DNA from: CBDDBH01 sp965225625
GTDB lineage: Bacteria > Pseudomonadota > Gammaproteobacteria > JADZEE01
DNA length: 64,000 nucleotides
Reading direction: 5' to 3'
Assembly: GCA_965225625.1 (NCBI GenBank)
Contig: CBDDBH010000013.1
Location: 29,885-93,884, forward strand
The stretch's first letter is position 1; each line of letters opens with the position of its first letter. The notes beneath the pieces were generated by a model that saw only the letters and a program-made list of their open reading frames with translations, was not told the origin of the DNA and did not search any database. A program made the position numbers and the translations under genes. Of the stretch, positions 16,287-25,405 are shown piece after piece.

Positions 16287-17480
16287 TTACCCAGCTTGCC
16301 GCAACGCACGCTCGACGATATGACGACCGATCGGTAATGCGGCAGTCGCGGCCGGCGATGGTGCGTTGCACAAGTGTAGGCTATTTTCAGTCTCTATGAA
16401 CAGGAAATCGTGCAGTAATTCCCCTTCCCTGCTGACCGCCTGCGCACGTACGCCGGAAGCATGAGGACGCAGATCATTGAGCGTGAGTTGCGGACAATAT
16501 TGACGCACCTCTTGCAGGTATGCGTGTTGTGACCACGAGTTGCGTAGTTCCCGCATGCCTACTCGCAGGTTGCCTTTGAGCATTCGCCAGAAGCCGCCGA
16601 AAGCCGCCATTTCCATCAGATCGCGGTAATCAATCGCAGTCTTGCTGTAACCCTCGCGAGCGAACGCCAGCACCGCGTTGGGCCCCACAGTGATTCCACC
16701 GTCGATGGTACGGGTTAAATGCACCCCCAGAAATGGTAGCCCAGGTTCCGGAATAGGATAGATCAAATGCTTGATCAGCCGGTTCAGCTCCGGCCGTAGC
16801 TGGAAGAACTCACCGCGAAACGGGATCAGCCGAAAGTCAGCTTTCGCGCCGGCTGCAAGCGCCATGCGATCGGCAAACAGCCCTGCGCAAGCAATCAGGC
16901 GACGGGCCCTAAGGGAGCCATGACTGACGTGTATTGTCACCCCGTCCGACGCCTCATCCACACGCAATACGCGGCAACCGAGTTTCACCTGGCCACCCAG
17001 TCCCTGAAACAATCGGGCCATCCGATGTGCAATTTCTGCGAAATTGACGATACCTGAACTCGGCACAAACAGCGCTTCGAGCCCCACAATGTTGGGTTCC
17101 CGCTGCTTTAGTTCGGTCTGATCAACACGTTCGATCTCGATTTGATTCGCCTGCGCCCGTTCGTACAACGCCTGCATGTGCTCGATTTGGATTTCATTGG
17201 TCGCCACCAGCAACTTGCCGGGTTCTTCGAACTTAATGCCGTGCTCGCGGCAGAATTCTTTGGTACTCCGATTTCCCGTTCGACAGAATTCAGCCTTTAA
17301 ACTGCCCGGCTCGTAATACACGCCCGCATGGATAACGCCACTGTTATGTTTGGATTGATGTTCGGCGAGAAGCGGCTCTTTTTCGATGAGCACAATATTG
17401 GCGTCCGGCAGCCGCTGTTTAAGTTGCCAGGCCACGGAGGCGCCGATAATGCCCCCGCCAATGATTGCAAAGTCATACAT
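16287..17480 (-). CDS. lhgO: L-2-hydroxyglutarate oxidase/dehydrogenase
   Basis: This 397-residue FAD enzyme is of the DAO family. The N-terminal FAD motif is FAIIGGGIIGASVAWQL, followed by the family-specific block SKHNSGVIHAGVYYEPGSLKAEFCRTG. Other LhgO features are GITVGPNAVLAFAREGY and the end block RPHASGVRAQAV. It oxidises L-2-hydroxyglutarate to 2-oxoglutarate, passing electrons to the respiratory chain. It is divergent from the thioesterase gene, with 79 bp between starts, and shows no obvious defect. Confidence 0.93.
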   Translation of the reverse strand: MYDFAIIGGGIIGASVAWQLKQRLPDANIVLIEKEPLLAEHQSKHNSGVIHAGVYYEPGSLKAEFCRTGNRSTKEFCREHGIKFEEPGKLLVATNEIQIEHMQALYERAQANQIEIERVDQTELKQREPNIVGLEALFVPSSGIVNFAEIAHRMARLFQGLGGQVKLGCRVLRVDEASDGVTIHVSHGSLRARRLIACAGLFADRMALAAGAKADFRLIPFRGEFFQLRPELNRLIKHLIYPIPEPGLPFLGVHLTRTIDGGITVGPNAVLAFAREGYSKTAIDYRDLMEMAAFGGFWRMLKGNLRVGMRELRNSWSQHAYLQEVRQYCPQLTLNDLRPHASGVRAQAVSREGELLHDFLFIETENSLHLCNAPSPAATAALPIGRHIVERALRQAG

Positions 17481-17559
17481 ACACTAACGGTATCTGGTTT
17501 CACAATATCAACCAACCTCTCCGGTGCATCGTATGTCGCCTTGGTGCAATATGCCCGCT

Positions 17560-18012
17560 ATGACAGAATTTCCCTTGGATAAGACCGAGAAACGCGAGAA
17601 TTTTGCGTATTTCTACCCGATTCAACTGCGCTGGAATGACCACGATGGTTTCGGCCATCTGAATAACGCTCGCTATCATGCGTTATTTGACAGTGCAATC
17701 ATGCATTACCTGGTCAGCGATGAAGGTCTGGATCTGATGTCCGGCGCCCTACAGCCCTTTACCGTTGAAAACCTGCGCCGCTACCACCGTAGTGTCGCTC
17801 TACCGGACAAAATCGAATGCGGTGTTCGAACGGCAAAGCTGGGTAATTCAAGCGCCCGCTATGAATTCGGCCTGTTTGTGGTCGGTGAAATCGATGCGGC
17901 AGCCACGGGATATATGGTTGACGTATACGTTGACCGGGCTACTCAAAAGCCTGTACGCATCCCGGATGAGATCCGGATCAGCCTGCAGCGATTGGTCGTC
18001 GAGAACCTCTGA
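17560..18012 (+). CDS. 4-hydroxybenzoyl-CoA-thioesterase-fold acyl-CoA thioesterase
   Basis: The hotdog-fold protein of about 150 residues has RWNDHDGFGHLNNARYHALFDSA, the N-terminal signature with the catalytic Asp (4HBT/FadM/YbgC class: RxxDxDxxGHxNN). It hydrolyses acyl-CoA esters, releasing the free acid. Possible starts are GTG 17524 and ATGs at 17533, 17551 and 17560; the last is chosen because the family begins shortly before the conserved FYPIQLRWND block. It is divergent from lhgO and convergent with the Rieske oxygenase gene. The substrate is unknown. Confidence 0.82.
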   Translation: MTEFPLDKTEKRENFAYFYPIQLRWNDHDGFGHLNNARYHALFDSAIMHYLVSDEGLDLMSGALQPFTVENLRRYHRSVALPDKIECGVRTAKLGNSSARYEFGLFVVGEIDAAATGYMVDVYVDRATQKPVRIPDEIRISLQRLVVENL

Positions 18013-18040
18013 CTCGCGATCACCGCAGTCACCCGTGGTT

Positions 18041-18330
18041 TAGCCCGCCTATTTCACGAAGGGCAGACAAACGCTCCTGCATGGTCTGCATTTCCGCCAT
18101 CCCTGGCGGTCACGCCACGCGATGCGAGTGAAACCCGGGCGGTGTAAAGGTTCCGTGTCAATGACGGCAAAGGACAGTTTGTACCGCATCGCGCGGCTAT
18201 CCTGGTGCTCGCGGGTCCGCGCACGCCTGAGCTTGCGCTTCACGCCATCCATAGCTACGGCTATGCTTGGCGCTCCAGCCGCACGCGTCCTGCGCGAGCA
18301 TCCAGGATCCTTCATGAAATATGCGGGTTA
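18041..18330. mobile_element. MITE-like element, copy 2, with an R2 module inserted
   Basis: This 290-bp element spans the gap between the convergent thioesterase and Rieske genes. Terminal inverted repeats are at 18041-18062 and 18309-18330 (18 of 22 positions match; consensus TARCCCGCATATTTCAYGAAGG-like). The long hairpin has arms 18199-18213 (ATCCTGGTGCTCGCG) and 18293-18308, with one bulge, at the same place as in copy 1 but with different, still complementary bases. About 50 bp absent from copy 1 (18063-18113) form R2: GCAGAC (18063-18068) with GTCTGC (18084-18089), then CCGCCA-TCCC-TGGCGG (18094-18109). The right terminal repeat supplies the stop codon of the Rieske oxygenase gene. Confidence 0.7.
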
Positions 18331-19581
18331 GGCCAGAATTCCCACCGGATCGCGCCCTTCTACATAGGCCGTGACCGCCGCATACTGGTGCAGGCAAGCT
18401 ACTTCCTCGTCCTGAAATTTAAAATCAGTGAGCGCACCCGATTTCAACCCCGCCTGTATGTGCTCATGCACGCTGGCGTCTTCGATCAGGGTATCGCGCA
18501 GGACAATACGGCCGTATTCATTAGCGAACATTTGTCCGGCCGATTGTGGGCGCGGGTAATACATTCGAATATCCCAAATCGTACGATCCGCCGCCAACGG
18601 CCAGAGGTTATAGGTGAAATAAGTCCCATAAAGCGTGGCAATGACGAAATTGGGAAATATGACGGTGAAATCAAAAATCCCGTGCATGACATCTGCTTCG
18701 GCCCCCGCTGCCTCGGAAATACCCGCGAACGCATCCGCCGCGCCGGTGCCATATTGGGCGGACAACCCAGCCGTCGGATTCGGTTCAAAATGCGGATTAG
18801 CAGGCGTACTGATGCGCCGGTGGGGTCCGTAGGCTTCAAAACTGTGCGACCGATATATGCCCCCATTCAATTTCGCGACTGACGGCGCTAACGATATCTT
18901 ATGAAGGGTCGGGACGTGATATCCCTCCTGCTGCGCATCCAGCAGCACCTTCCAATTGACAGCGATCTCTGGACGGTAAGGATAAGCAACCGTCATCTTT
19001 TCGAACGGATAACGCCCAAGCGCGCGCCCCGCATCGCCCAGATACTCATCCAGCGACTGTTCTGGCTGGTCCTGGAGGTTAATGAAAATAAATCCCCGCC
19101 ATACGTCTGTGGTGACTTCCTTGAGTCCGCGGTTATTTTTGTTTAATTCGAAAAAATTGTCTTCGTCGGGAACACCGACGAGTCTGCCTTTCGTGTCGTA
19201 GCTCCAACCGTGAAATTTGCAGGTGAACGTGCTCCGACGCCGTCCAGAGGATTGCCACACGACGTGGTTACCGCGATGCTGGCAAACGTTGTGGAATGAA
19301 CGAACAACGTCGTCGTTGCCGCGCACGATTAACAATGACGTGTGGCAAACCGCGAGATCCTGCAGGAAATAGTCACCGGCCTCAGGGATGTCGTCGATCC
19401 GACCAACATTGAGCCAGCAGCGCTTGAAAATCGCCTCACGCTCGCGTTCGAAATATTCGCTCGAGGCATAAGGTTCCACCGGAACCGGATCCGTCGCTAA
19501 GCCGGGTACGCCTGCTGTCCAAACTGTTTTCTCCGCTTTACGATTAACGCTCGTCAGTGACTCAGCTTTCGCGCTCATCAA
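18328..19581 (-). CDS. Rieske-type ring-hydroxylating oxygenase, alpha subunit
   Basis: At 417 residues it has the normal alpha-subunit length. The Rieske 2Fe-2S cluster ligands are C100 and H102 (NVCQHRGNH) and C121 and H124 (CKFHGWSYD). The mononuclear-iron ligands follow in DAQQEGYHVPTLH: D215 (bridging), H222 and H227. It therefore hydroxylates or demethylates an aromatic or alicyclic substrate with O2 and a separate reductase, which is not encoded nearby. A small conserved protein (19585-19920) is translated just upstream. The C-terminus ends at the edge of a MITE-like element, so the last codons may have been altered by its insertion. Confidence 0.93.
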   Translation of the reverse strand: MMSAKAESLTSVNRKAEKTVWTAGVPGLATDPVPVEPYASSEYFEREREAIFKRCWLNVGRIDDIPEAGDYFLQDLAVCHTSLLIVRGNDDVVRSFHNVCQHRGNHVVWQSSGRRRSTFTCKFHGWSYDTKGRLVGVPDEDNFFELNKNNRGLKEVTTDVWRGFIFINLQDQPEQSLDEYLGDAGRALGRYPFEKMTVAYPYRPEIAVNWKVLLDAQQEGYHVPTLHKISLAPSVAKLNGGIYRSHSFEAYGPHRRISTPANPHFEPNPTAGLSAQYGTGAADAFAGISEAAGAEADVMHGIFDFTVIFPNFVIATLYGTYFTYNLWPLAADRTIWDIRMYYPRPQSAGQMFANEYGRIVLRDTLIEDASVHEHIQAGLKSGALTDFKFQDEEVACLHQYAAVTAYVEGRDPVGILA

Positions 19582-19584
19582 TTA

Positions 19585-19920
19585 TTACTCCACAGTGTTG
19601 GGCGAGGGGATAAAACGCTCAGGGGGGAAGCCGTCAATGACGTCCGGTTGTTTGAACAGCTCCACTGCGTTGGCCACCTCGGCCAATGACAGCGCTAAAT
19701 ACAACAAACGTTGCTCTGCTGCCGGCATATCGTCGAGTGGAAAGCCATTGAGATGGTCGATAACCTGCTCCATGCGCGGGAAAATCGCGTCATAGAAGGC
19801 TTGAATATCTGCCATCTTGGCCCGATTACGGTGTTGGTTACGGGCGTACTCGGTTGGCAAAGCCCACTGCAGATGGGCTTCGAGCGGTTCGAATTGTGCG
19901 GGTAATTGAGCTTCAGTCAT
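19585..19920 (-). CDS. Small conserved-looking protein paired with the Rieske oxygenase
   Basis: This 111-residue, acidic, mainly helical protein is not assigned to a family. It has no signal peptide, membrane segment or metal-binding cysteines. It ends 3 bp before the Rieske alpha subunit start and is probably co-transcribed and translationally coupled with it. Length and position resemble a small subunit or chaperone, but no beta-subunit (SnoaL-like) motif is evident. Function unknown. Confidence 0.65.
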   Translation of the reverse strand: MTEAQLPAQFEPLEAHLQWALPTEYARNQHRNRAKMADIQAFYDAIFPRMEQVIDHLNGFPLDDMPAAEQRLLYLALSLAEVANAVELFKQPDVIDGFPPERFIPSPNTVE

Positions 19921-20044
19921 TGTGGTCTCCGAACGACCGCCCAGCAGGTGCGCGTCGAATTTTGTTCAGATGCCAGTTTAACTGTCATTATTCCCGAATT
20001 ACTAATAACCCGATAGTAGCAACATGTAATAGAATTTCGACCCC

Positions 20045-20878
20045 ATGGAATATCGCACAATAAAAGCAACAAAAATGCCTGCACTGGGCTTTGGTACCTG
20101 GGATCTATCGGGTGCCACGTGCACGGAAATGGTTCGTTACGCGCTAGAGATCGGCTATCGCCACATCGATGCGGCGCGGATGTATGGTAACGAAACTGAG
20201 GTGGGACGCGGAATCGCCACGTCTGGCGTGGAGCGCGCAGATATTTTCTTGACAACCAAGGTCTGGAACGACCGGCTCGCGCGCGACGACGTGAAGCGTT
20301 CGCTGGAAGAGAGTCTGCAGGCGCTAAATACTGACTATGTCGATTTATTCTTAATCCATTGGCCCAACCGTACGACGCCACTGGCAGAGACCCTCGACGC
20401 AATGAGCGCATTGCAGCTCTCCGGACAAACCCGACATATCGGCGTCAGTAACTTTCCCGTGAAACTCATGCGCGAGGCAATCGAAGAGTGCGGCGCGGAT
20501 ATCGTTTGCAACCAGGTGGAATATCACCCGCGCCTGTCGCAACGTCCGGTTCTCGATTATGCACGCAGTAAAGACGTCGTTGTCACGGCTTACAGCCCGC
20601 TGGCACAAGGCAAACATCTGGATGCAGATAGACCGGTATTGACGCCCATTGCGCGCCGGCATAACAAGACTTTGCAGCAGGTCATGCTCCGCTGGCTGAT
20701 GCAACAGGATAGCGTAGCGGCGGTACCCAAGACTTCCAACAAAGCACATTGCCTGGCGAACTTTGAGATATTTGATTTCGAGCTCACCGCAGATGAGATG
20801 CGCCAACTCGATGCACTGGCGGATCCGGCGGGGCGAGTGATCGAGATAGACAATCCGCCTGATTGGGATATCGGCTGA
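20045..20878 (+). CDS. Aldo/keto reductase (2,5-didehydrogluconate reductase-like)
   Basis: The 277-residue TIM-barrel reductase has the full catalytic tetrad: D42 (GYRHIDAARMYGNE), Y47, K72 (TTKVW) and H105 (LFLIHWPN). NADPH-binding features VPKTSNKAH are present. It reduces aldehydes or ketones; the closest named group is DkgB/YafB. It ends immediately before the racemase gene, which starts at the next base, so the two are co-transcribed and possibly translationally coupled. Confidence 0.9.
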   Translation: MEYRTIKATKMPALGFGTWDLSGATCTEMVRYALEIGYRHIDAARMYGNETEVGRGIATSGVERADIFLTTKVWNDRLARDDVKRSLEESLQALNTDYVDLFLIHWPNRTTPLAETLDAMSALQLSGQTRHIGVSNFPVKLMREAIEECGADIVCNQVEYHPRLSQRPVLDYARSKDVVVTAYSPLAQGKHLDADRPVLTPIARRHNKTLQQVMLRWLMQQDSVAAVPKTSNKAHCLANFEIFDFELTADEMRQLDALADPAGRVIEIDNPPDWDIG

Positions 20879-22048
20879 TTGGGACAGCGCGTGGGCCCGC
20901 TGCACGGAGTTCGGGTTGTCGAGTTCGCGGGTATCGGACCGGCTCCATTCGCGGCGATGATGCTTGCCGACATGGGCGCAGAGATCGTGCGCATCGATCG
21001 AAAGACACCGCTCAAGGATTACGCCGACCAAAAATGGGATGTTTACAACCCAGGTCGACATGGTGTGCTCAATCGTGGCCGCCGCTCGCTGGCCCTGGAC
21101 CTCAAACAAGCCGAAGGCGCCGCGACCGCTCTGCGTTTGCTGCAAAACGCTGACGGTCTGATTGAGGGGTTTCGCCCCGGCGTAATGGAACGCCTGGGTC
21201 TCGGACCCGATATCTGCCTGCAGCGTAATCCAAAACTCATCTACGGTCGCATGACCGGATGGGGGCAGACCGGACCGCTTGCACATACTGCCGGGCACGA
21301 CATCAACTACATTGCCTTGTCGGGCGCTTTGCATGGAATCGGCCCACCCGAAAACCCACCGGTACCGCCGCTTAATCTGGTTGGCGATTTTGGCGGCGGC
21401 GGCATGGTGCTGGCCTACGGCATAGTCTGCGCGCTGCTCGAAACGCGGCAATCCGGTCAAGGCCAGGTTATCGATGCGGCCATGAGCGATGGCGCTGCAG
21501 CGTTAATGTCGATGGCCTACGGAATGCAATCCTTGGGCGCATGGCACGAGCGCGGTCAAAATCGCATTGACGGCGGTGCTCACTTCTATACCAGCTATGA
21601 ATGCGCGGATGGTAAGTACCTTGCAGTCGGCGCGAACGAAGCCAAGTTTTACGACATTTTGTTAGCCAAGTGCGGCTTAAGCGATCCAGATTTTCAGCAT
21701 CGGCGCATGGACTCTGAACGCTGGCCGGAAATGAAACAGGCACTGGCCGCGGTATTCCAAACGAAATCGCGCGACGCGTGGTGCGAGTTGCTGGAAGGCT
21801 CGGATGCGTGCGTTTCGCCAGTATTGGATATGGATGAGGCGCCGCAGCATCCGCATAATCGCGCCCGTGGCACCTTTATCGATATAGAAGGTGTCACCCA
21901 GCCGGCGCCGACGCCGCGCTTCAGTCGCACTCAAAGCGAAACACCCAGCCCACCTCCGCACGCAGGCGAACACTCGGCAGCGGTCCTGGGTGACTGGGGA
22001 TTTAACACTGAGGAAATCGAGCATTTGCGCTCGATGAATGTGATCTAA
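20879..22048 (+). CDS. Alpha-methylacyl-CoA racemase-like class III CoA-transferase family protein
   Basis: This 389-residue protein has the CaiB/BaiF fold: GVRVVEFAGIGPAPFAAMMLADMGAEIVRIDR, then LKQAEGAATALRLLQNADGLIEGFRPGVMERLGLGPD. The blocks AGHDINYIALSG and LVGDFGGGGM hold the His/Asp acid-base pair typical of alpha-methylacyl-CoA racemase rather than the transferase Asp. Racemisation of 2-methylacyl-CoA is needed before beta-oxidation of branched or steroid side chains. Start is TTG at 20879 or GTG at 20891. Confidence 0.88.
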   Translation: MGQRVGPLHGVRVVEFAGIGPAPFAAMMLADMGAEIVRIDRKTPLKDYADQKWDVYNPGRHGVLNRGRRSLALDLKQAEGAATALRLLQNADGLIEGFRPGVMERLGLGPDICLQRNPKLIYGRMTGWGQTGPLAHTAGHDINYIALSGALHGIGPPENPPVPPLNLVGDFGGGGMVLAYGIVCALLETRQSGQGQVIDAAMSDGAAALMSMAYGMQSLGAWHERGQNRIDGGAHFYTSYECADGKYLAVGANEAKFYDILLAKCGLSDPDFQHRRMDSERWPEMKQALAAVFQTKSRDAWCELLEGSDACVSPVLDMDEAPQHPHNRARGTFIDIEGVTQPAPTPRFSRTQSETPSPPPHAGEHSAAVLGDWGFNTEEIEHLRSMNVI

Positions 22049-22049
22049 T

Positions 22050-22192
22050 GACACTCTCACCCGACCGCCATGGATCGCGGAAATGCAGACAACGCACGAG
22101 TCCAGGGATGGACGAGGTAGAGCGAAGCAGGAGCCAAGAGCCGAGGAGCGGCTGTCTGCCAACCCCTCTCCCGCAAGGAGCGAGGGGCTAAG
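22050..22192. repeat. R1/R2 repeat, inverted copy with long loop
   Basis: Reverse-complement member of the R1/R2 family between the racemase and ligase genes. Hairpin 1 arms are GCAGACA (22085-22091) and TGTCTGC (22153-22159), enclosing about 61 bp. Hairpin 2 is CCGCCA (22065-22070), TGGA, TCGCGG (22075-22080). The REP-like half CCCTCTCCCGCAAGGAGC with AGGGG is at 22162-22188. Confidence 0.7.
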
Positions 22193-22248
22193 CCATTGCG
22201 CAGACTGCACGCGAAGTTCGCGCACCGCTTTTATCTGCGGTCGCCATT

Positions 22249-23796
22249 ATGACGTCGGATCCTTCCGCTCCCGATTGGGTAATGGCAAACATGATTCGCG
22301 CACATGCGCGTTCGCGCGGCGATGCGATTGCCTGCATTTTTGAGGATAAAAGCTACAGCTATACCGACCTTGACGATCACTCAAATCAAGTTGCAAACGC
22401 GTTCATCGCGGCAGGAACCCAAACCAATAGCCGCATTGCGATACTCGATTTCAATTCTTACAGATTCGCCCAGACCTTATATGGGGCACTCAAGGCACGC
22501 GCCACCATCGTCACGGTTAACGCGCGTCTGGCCGCGCCGGAAGTGAATTTCATTATCAATGACTCAGGCGCGGAGATACTGCTGGTGGGGCGTGAACACT
22601 ACGAACTTGTGGAATCAATCGAGCAGGAACTCGCATCAATCAAACACATTTTTGCACTACATGGAGAACATCCCCGCTGGCCCGCGTTCGATGACGTGAC
22701 GGCTGCACAGAGCAGTCGGGATCCGGCGCTGGCAGCCAGGCCAAGCGACGATACGATGCAACTCTATACCAGCGGCACTACAGGACATCCTAAAGGTGTT
22801 TGCCACACAAATGCGCACTACGCCGCGACGCTGCAGTCGTGTCGTGGCACCGGCTGGGGCGACTATGCCGACACCGCCGTCGCCTTGGTCTGCATGCCTA
22901 TGTTTCATGTCGCCGGCTACAACATCTTCAACCTTGCCATCGCTGGCGGGGCCACGGCCATGATCATGAAGTTGCCAGACCCCGCGCAGATCCTCGACGC
23001 CATACCGCGTCATGGCATAACAGATACGCTGTTGGTGCCGGCCGTTATTGACAGCCTCATATCGCATCGGGCCGCTGCAAGCACCGACTTTACTTCGTTA
23101 CAAACTGTGGTCTATGGCGCAGCGCCCATGGCCGAGGATATTCTGGCTCGCGCGACCGGGCGCCTGGGATGTGGTTTCGTACATGTCTACGGCCTCACTG
23201 AAAGTCTGGGGCTCGGTACCTACCTGCCACCGGATATGCATCACGGCAAACTTGGCAAATTGCGTTCGGTAGGCAAGCCGTATCCTGGCATAGAGTTACG
23301 GGTGGTAAACACGCAGGGCCTGGATTGTGAGGCCGACGAGGTCGGCGAAATCATCCTCAAATGCGCGTCGGTGATGCGCTGCTATTGGCAGCGCCCCGAT
23401 GCAACTGCACAGACCGTTCGTGATGGCTGGCTATACACCGGTGATGCCGGCTATCTCGACACTGATGGCTACGTTTTTCTGCACGACCGTATCAAAGACA
23501 TGATCATATGCGGCGGAGAAAACGTATACCCCGCTGAAGTTGAGAACGTACTGTTTGGACATCCTTGCGTGGCGGACGTGGCGGTTATCGGCGTTCCGGA
23601 TCAACGCTGGGGCGAAGCCGTCAAAGCCATTATCGTTCTGGCGGCGGGTACGACTCTGGACGAACAACAACTCACAAAATATGTGCGGCAACACATCGCT
23701 GGTTTCAAGACACCCAAATCATTTGCCGTTGTCGACGAACTACCGCGCAATGCCAGCGGTAAAGTACTGAGGCGCCGACTCAGAGAGCAGTTCTAA
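22249..23796 (+). CDS. Acyl-CoA synthetase (AMP-forming)
   Basis: This 515-residue adenylate-forming ligase is of the ANL superfamily. The P-loop-like motif is LYTSGTTGHPKGVCHTNA; YGLTESLGLG, GWLYTGDAGYLDTDGYVFLHDRIKDMIICGGENVYPAEVE and the C-terminal catalytic Lys in RNASGKVLRR are all present. It activates an organic acid as the acyl-CoA; the substrate (medium-chain, branched or aromatic) cannot be read from sequence. It follows the racemase and precedes the two SDR genes on the other strand. Confidence 0.92.
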   Translation: MTSDPSAPDWVMANMIRAHARSRGDAIACIFEDKSYSYTDLDDHSNQVANAFIAAGTQTNSRIAILDFNSYRFAQTLYGALKARATIVTVNARLAAPEVNFIINDSGAEILLVGREHYELVESIEQELASIKHIFALHGEHPRWPAFDDVTAAQSSRDPALAARPSDDTMQLYTSGTTGHPKGVCHTNAHYAATLQSCRGTGWGDYADTAVALVCMPMFHVAGYNIFNLAIAGGATAMIMKLPDPAQILDAIPRHGITDTLLVPAVIDSLISHRAAASTDFTSLQTVVYGAAPMAEDILARATGRLGCGFVHVYGLTESLGLGTYLPPDMHHGKLGKLRSVGKPYPGIELRVVNTQGLDCEADEVGEIILKCASVMRCYWQRPDATAQTVRDGWLYTGDAGYLDTDGYVFLHDRIKDMIICGGENVYPAEVENVLFGHPCVADVAVIGVPDQRWGEAVKAIIVLAAGTTLDEQQLTKYVRQHIAGFKTPKSFAVVDELPRNASGKVLRRRLREQF

Positions 23797-23829
23797 CTCA
23801 CTGGCGCTCAAGCCAACGGATGCCCTGCC

Positions 23830-24597
23830 TCACCAGGCAGTAATACCCCCGTCGATGGCCACAGCCTGACCGTTGATAAACGACGCCGCATCCGAACACA
23901 GCCAGACAATGGTACGCGCTACTTCCTGCGGTTCACCAAGGCGCTTCATGGGGCTGGCATTTGCAAATTTGTCCGCCAAATCTGGTTGGGCCTCCAGCAC
24001 GCGAGCTACCATTTGGGTACGTGTGTAGCTCGGGCATACCGCGTTAACCCGAATACCGCGCGTGGCATATTCAACCGCCGCCGTACGAGTCAATCCGACT
24101 ACACCGTGCTTGCTGGCGGCATAAGGGGCCAGCTTGGGAGCGCCACCCAAACCCGCGATGGAAGCGGTATTGACGATGACACCGCCGCCTTGTCTGGTCA
24201 TCTCCGGCAACTCTTGGCGAAGGCACAGGAACACGCCCTTAAGATTGATGGCAATGGTGCGATCCCAATCTGCTTCCGTGCAATCTTCCAAACGCTGCGG
24301 TTTGTGGTCCACCCCGGCGTTATTTATTGCGCAGTCCAAACGACCGTAATGTTCGACCGCCACAGCCACCATCAACTCGACATCCACTGCCTGCGACACA
24401 TCAACTTCCACGAATATTGCGGCACCGCCCGCTTCCTGTATGTCGGCCGCGGCGCGATGTGCGAGCTCGGGATCGAGATCCGCAATCACCAAACGCGCAC
24501 CGTTCGCTGCAAACAATTTGGCGGTCTCAAGTCCAATCCCGGCCGCGGCGCCGGTAACGAGTACGACTTTGTCGGTTAACTCGGGGTACATGGACAC
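23830..24597 (-). CDS. Short-chain dehydrogenase/reductase
   Basis: The 255-residue classical SDR has the cofactor motif TGAAAGIGLE, the NNAG structural motif (CAINNAGVD) and the catalytic Ser and YxxxK (NTASIAG; YAASKHG). The end AVAIDGGITAW is typical of 3-oxoacyl reductase or alcohol dehydrogenase-type SDRs. Asp after the second strand (VIADLD) predicts NAD(H). It is in tandem with a second SDR, 19 bp apart. Both may oxidise hydroxy intermediates of the surrounding acyl-CoA pathway. Confidence 0.9.
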   Translation of the reverse strand: MSMYPELTDKVVLVTGAAAGIGLETAKLFAANGARLVIADLDPELAHRAAADIQEAGGAAIFVEVDVSQAVDVELMVAVAVEHYGRLDCAINNAGVDHKPQRLEDCTEADWDRTIAINLKGVFLCLRQELPEMTRQGGGVIVNTASIAGLGGAPKLAPYAASKHGVVGLTRTAAVEYATRGIRVNAVCPSYTRTQMVARVLEAQPDLADKFANASPMKRLGEPQEVARTIVWLCSDAASFINGQAVAIDGGITAW

Positions 24598-24616
24598 ACA
24601 ATAGCTCGCGAAAAAT

Positions 24617-25384
24617 TCAAATCAGGAAACCACCATCGACCGGCACGATGCTACCGGTAGCATAACTCGCGGCAGCGGACACGAGGTACAGGATCGCCGG
24701 CGCAACCTCTTCGGGCTGTGCCATTCGCCCAAGCGCAGTGCGCTGCATTGCGCGGTCGTAGATCTCCTTGTTCTCGGTCAGCGCGCTGGCGAATTTGGTT
24801 TCCGTAATGCCGGGTAACACCGCATTGACCCGAATATTGTGAGGACCGCATTCCAATGCAAAAGCCTTAGTCATATTGATGATCCCGGCTTTTGTGATCG
24901 AGTAGACCGCACGTTGATCGCCGGGCGTGACGCCATCAACTGAGGCGACGTTAACAATCGAACCACCCCTGCCTGAGGCCCGCATTCTTTTGCCTGCTTC
25001 GACTGACATAAAGAAAAATCCACGCAGATTCACGTCCATGGTTTTGTCGTATGCCGAAGGCTCGATGTCCAGTACATGACCGAAGTAGGGATTAGTCGCG
25101 GCGTTATTGACCAGAATATCAATATGTCCGTGGGTCGCATCGACGTGCTCAAACAGCGACTTAATCTGTGAAAGCTCACCGATGTGACAGGCAAAGCCTT
25201 CAGCACTGCCCCCGGCGTCGTTGATTTGCGCGGCGACGCTCGCGCAGGCTTCCTGTTTGCGACTCGCAACGATTACGTGTGCCCCATACTGTGCGAGCAA
25301 CCTAGCCGTCGATTCGCCAATCCCCCGGCTCGCACCTGTGACTATTGCAATTTTGCCGCTCAAATCAAAAAGATCAGAATCCAT
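24617..25384 (-). CDS. Short-chain dehydrogenase/reductase
   Basis: This is also 255 residues, but a different subgroup. The cofactor motif is TGASRGIGE followed by VIVASRK, whose Arg suggests NADP(H). LVNNAAT, NVASVDG and YSITKAG contain the structural and catalytic residues. It is transcribed ahead of the neighbouring SDR (19 bp spacing), so they form an operon. It resembles the DHRS4-like carbonyl reductases that act on branched or cyclic ketones; this is tentative. Confidence 0.9.
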   Translation of the reverse strand: MDSDLFDLSGKIAIVTGASRGIGESTARLLAQYGAHVIVASRKQEACASVAAQINDAGGSAEGFACHIGELSQIKSLFEHVDATHGHIDILVNNAATNPYFGHVLDIEPSAYDKTMDVNLRGFFFMSVEAGKRMRASGRGGSIVNVASVDGVTPGDQRAVYSITKAGIINMTKAFALECGPHNIRVNAVLPGITETKFASALTENKEIYDRAMQRTALGRMAQPEEVAPAILYLVSAAASYATGSIVPVDGGFLI

Positions 25385-25405
25385 ACCTACTCTCCGCCCA
25401 ATTCT

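Noticed and set aside
18205..18882. 225-codon plus-strand ORF over the MITE and the Rieske oxygenase
   Set aside because: It is antisense to a clear oxygenase gene and begins inside a repeat; composition is not protein-like.
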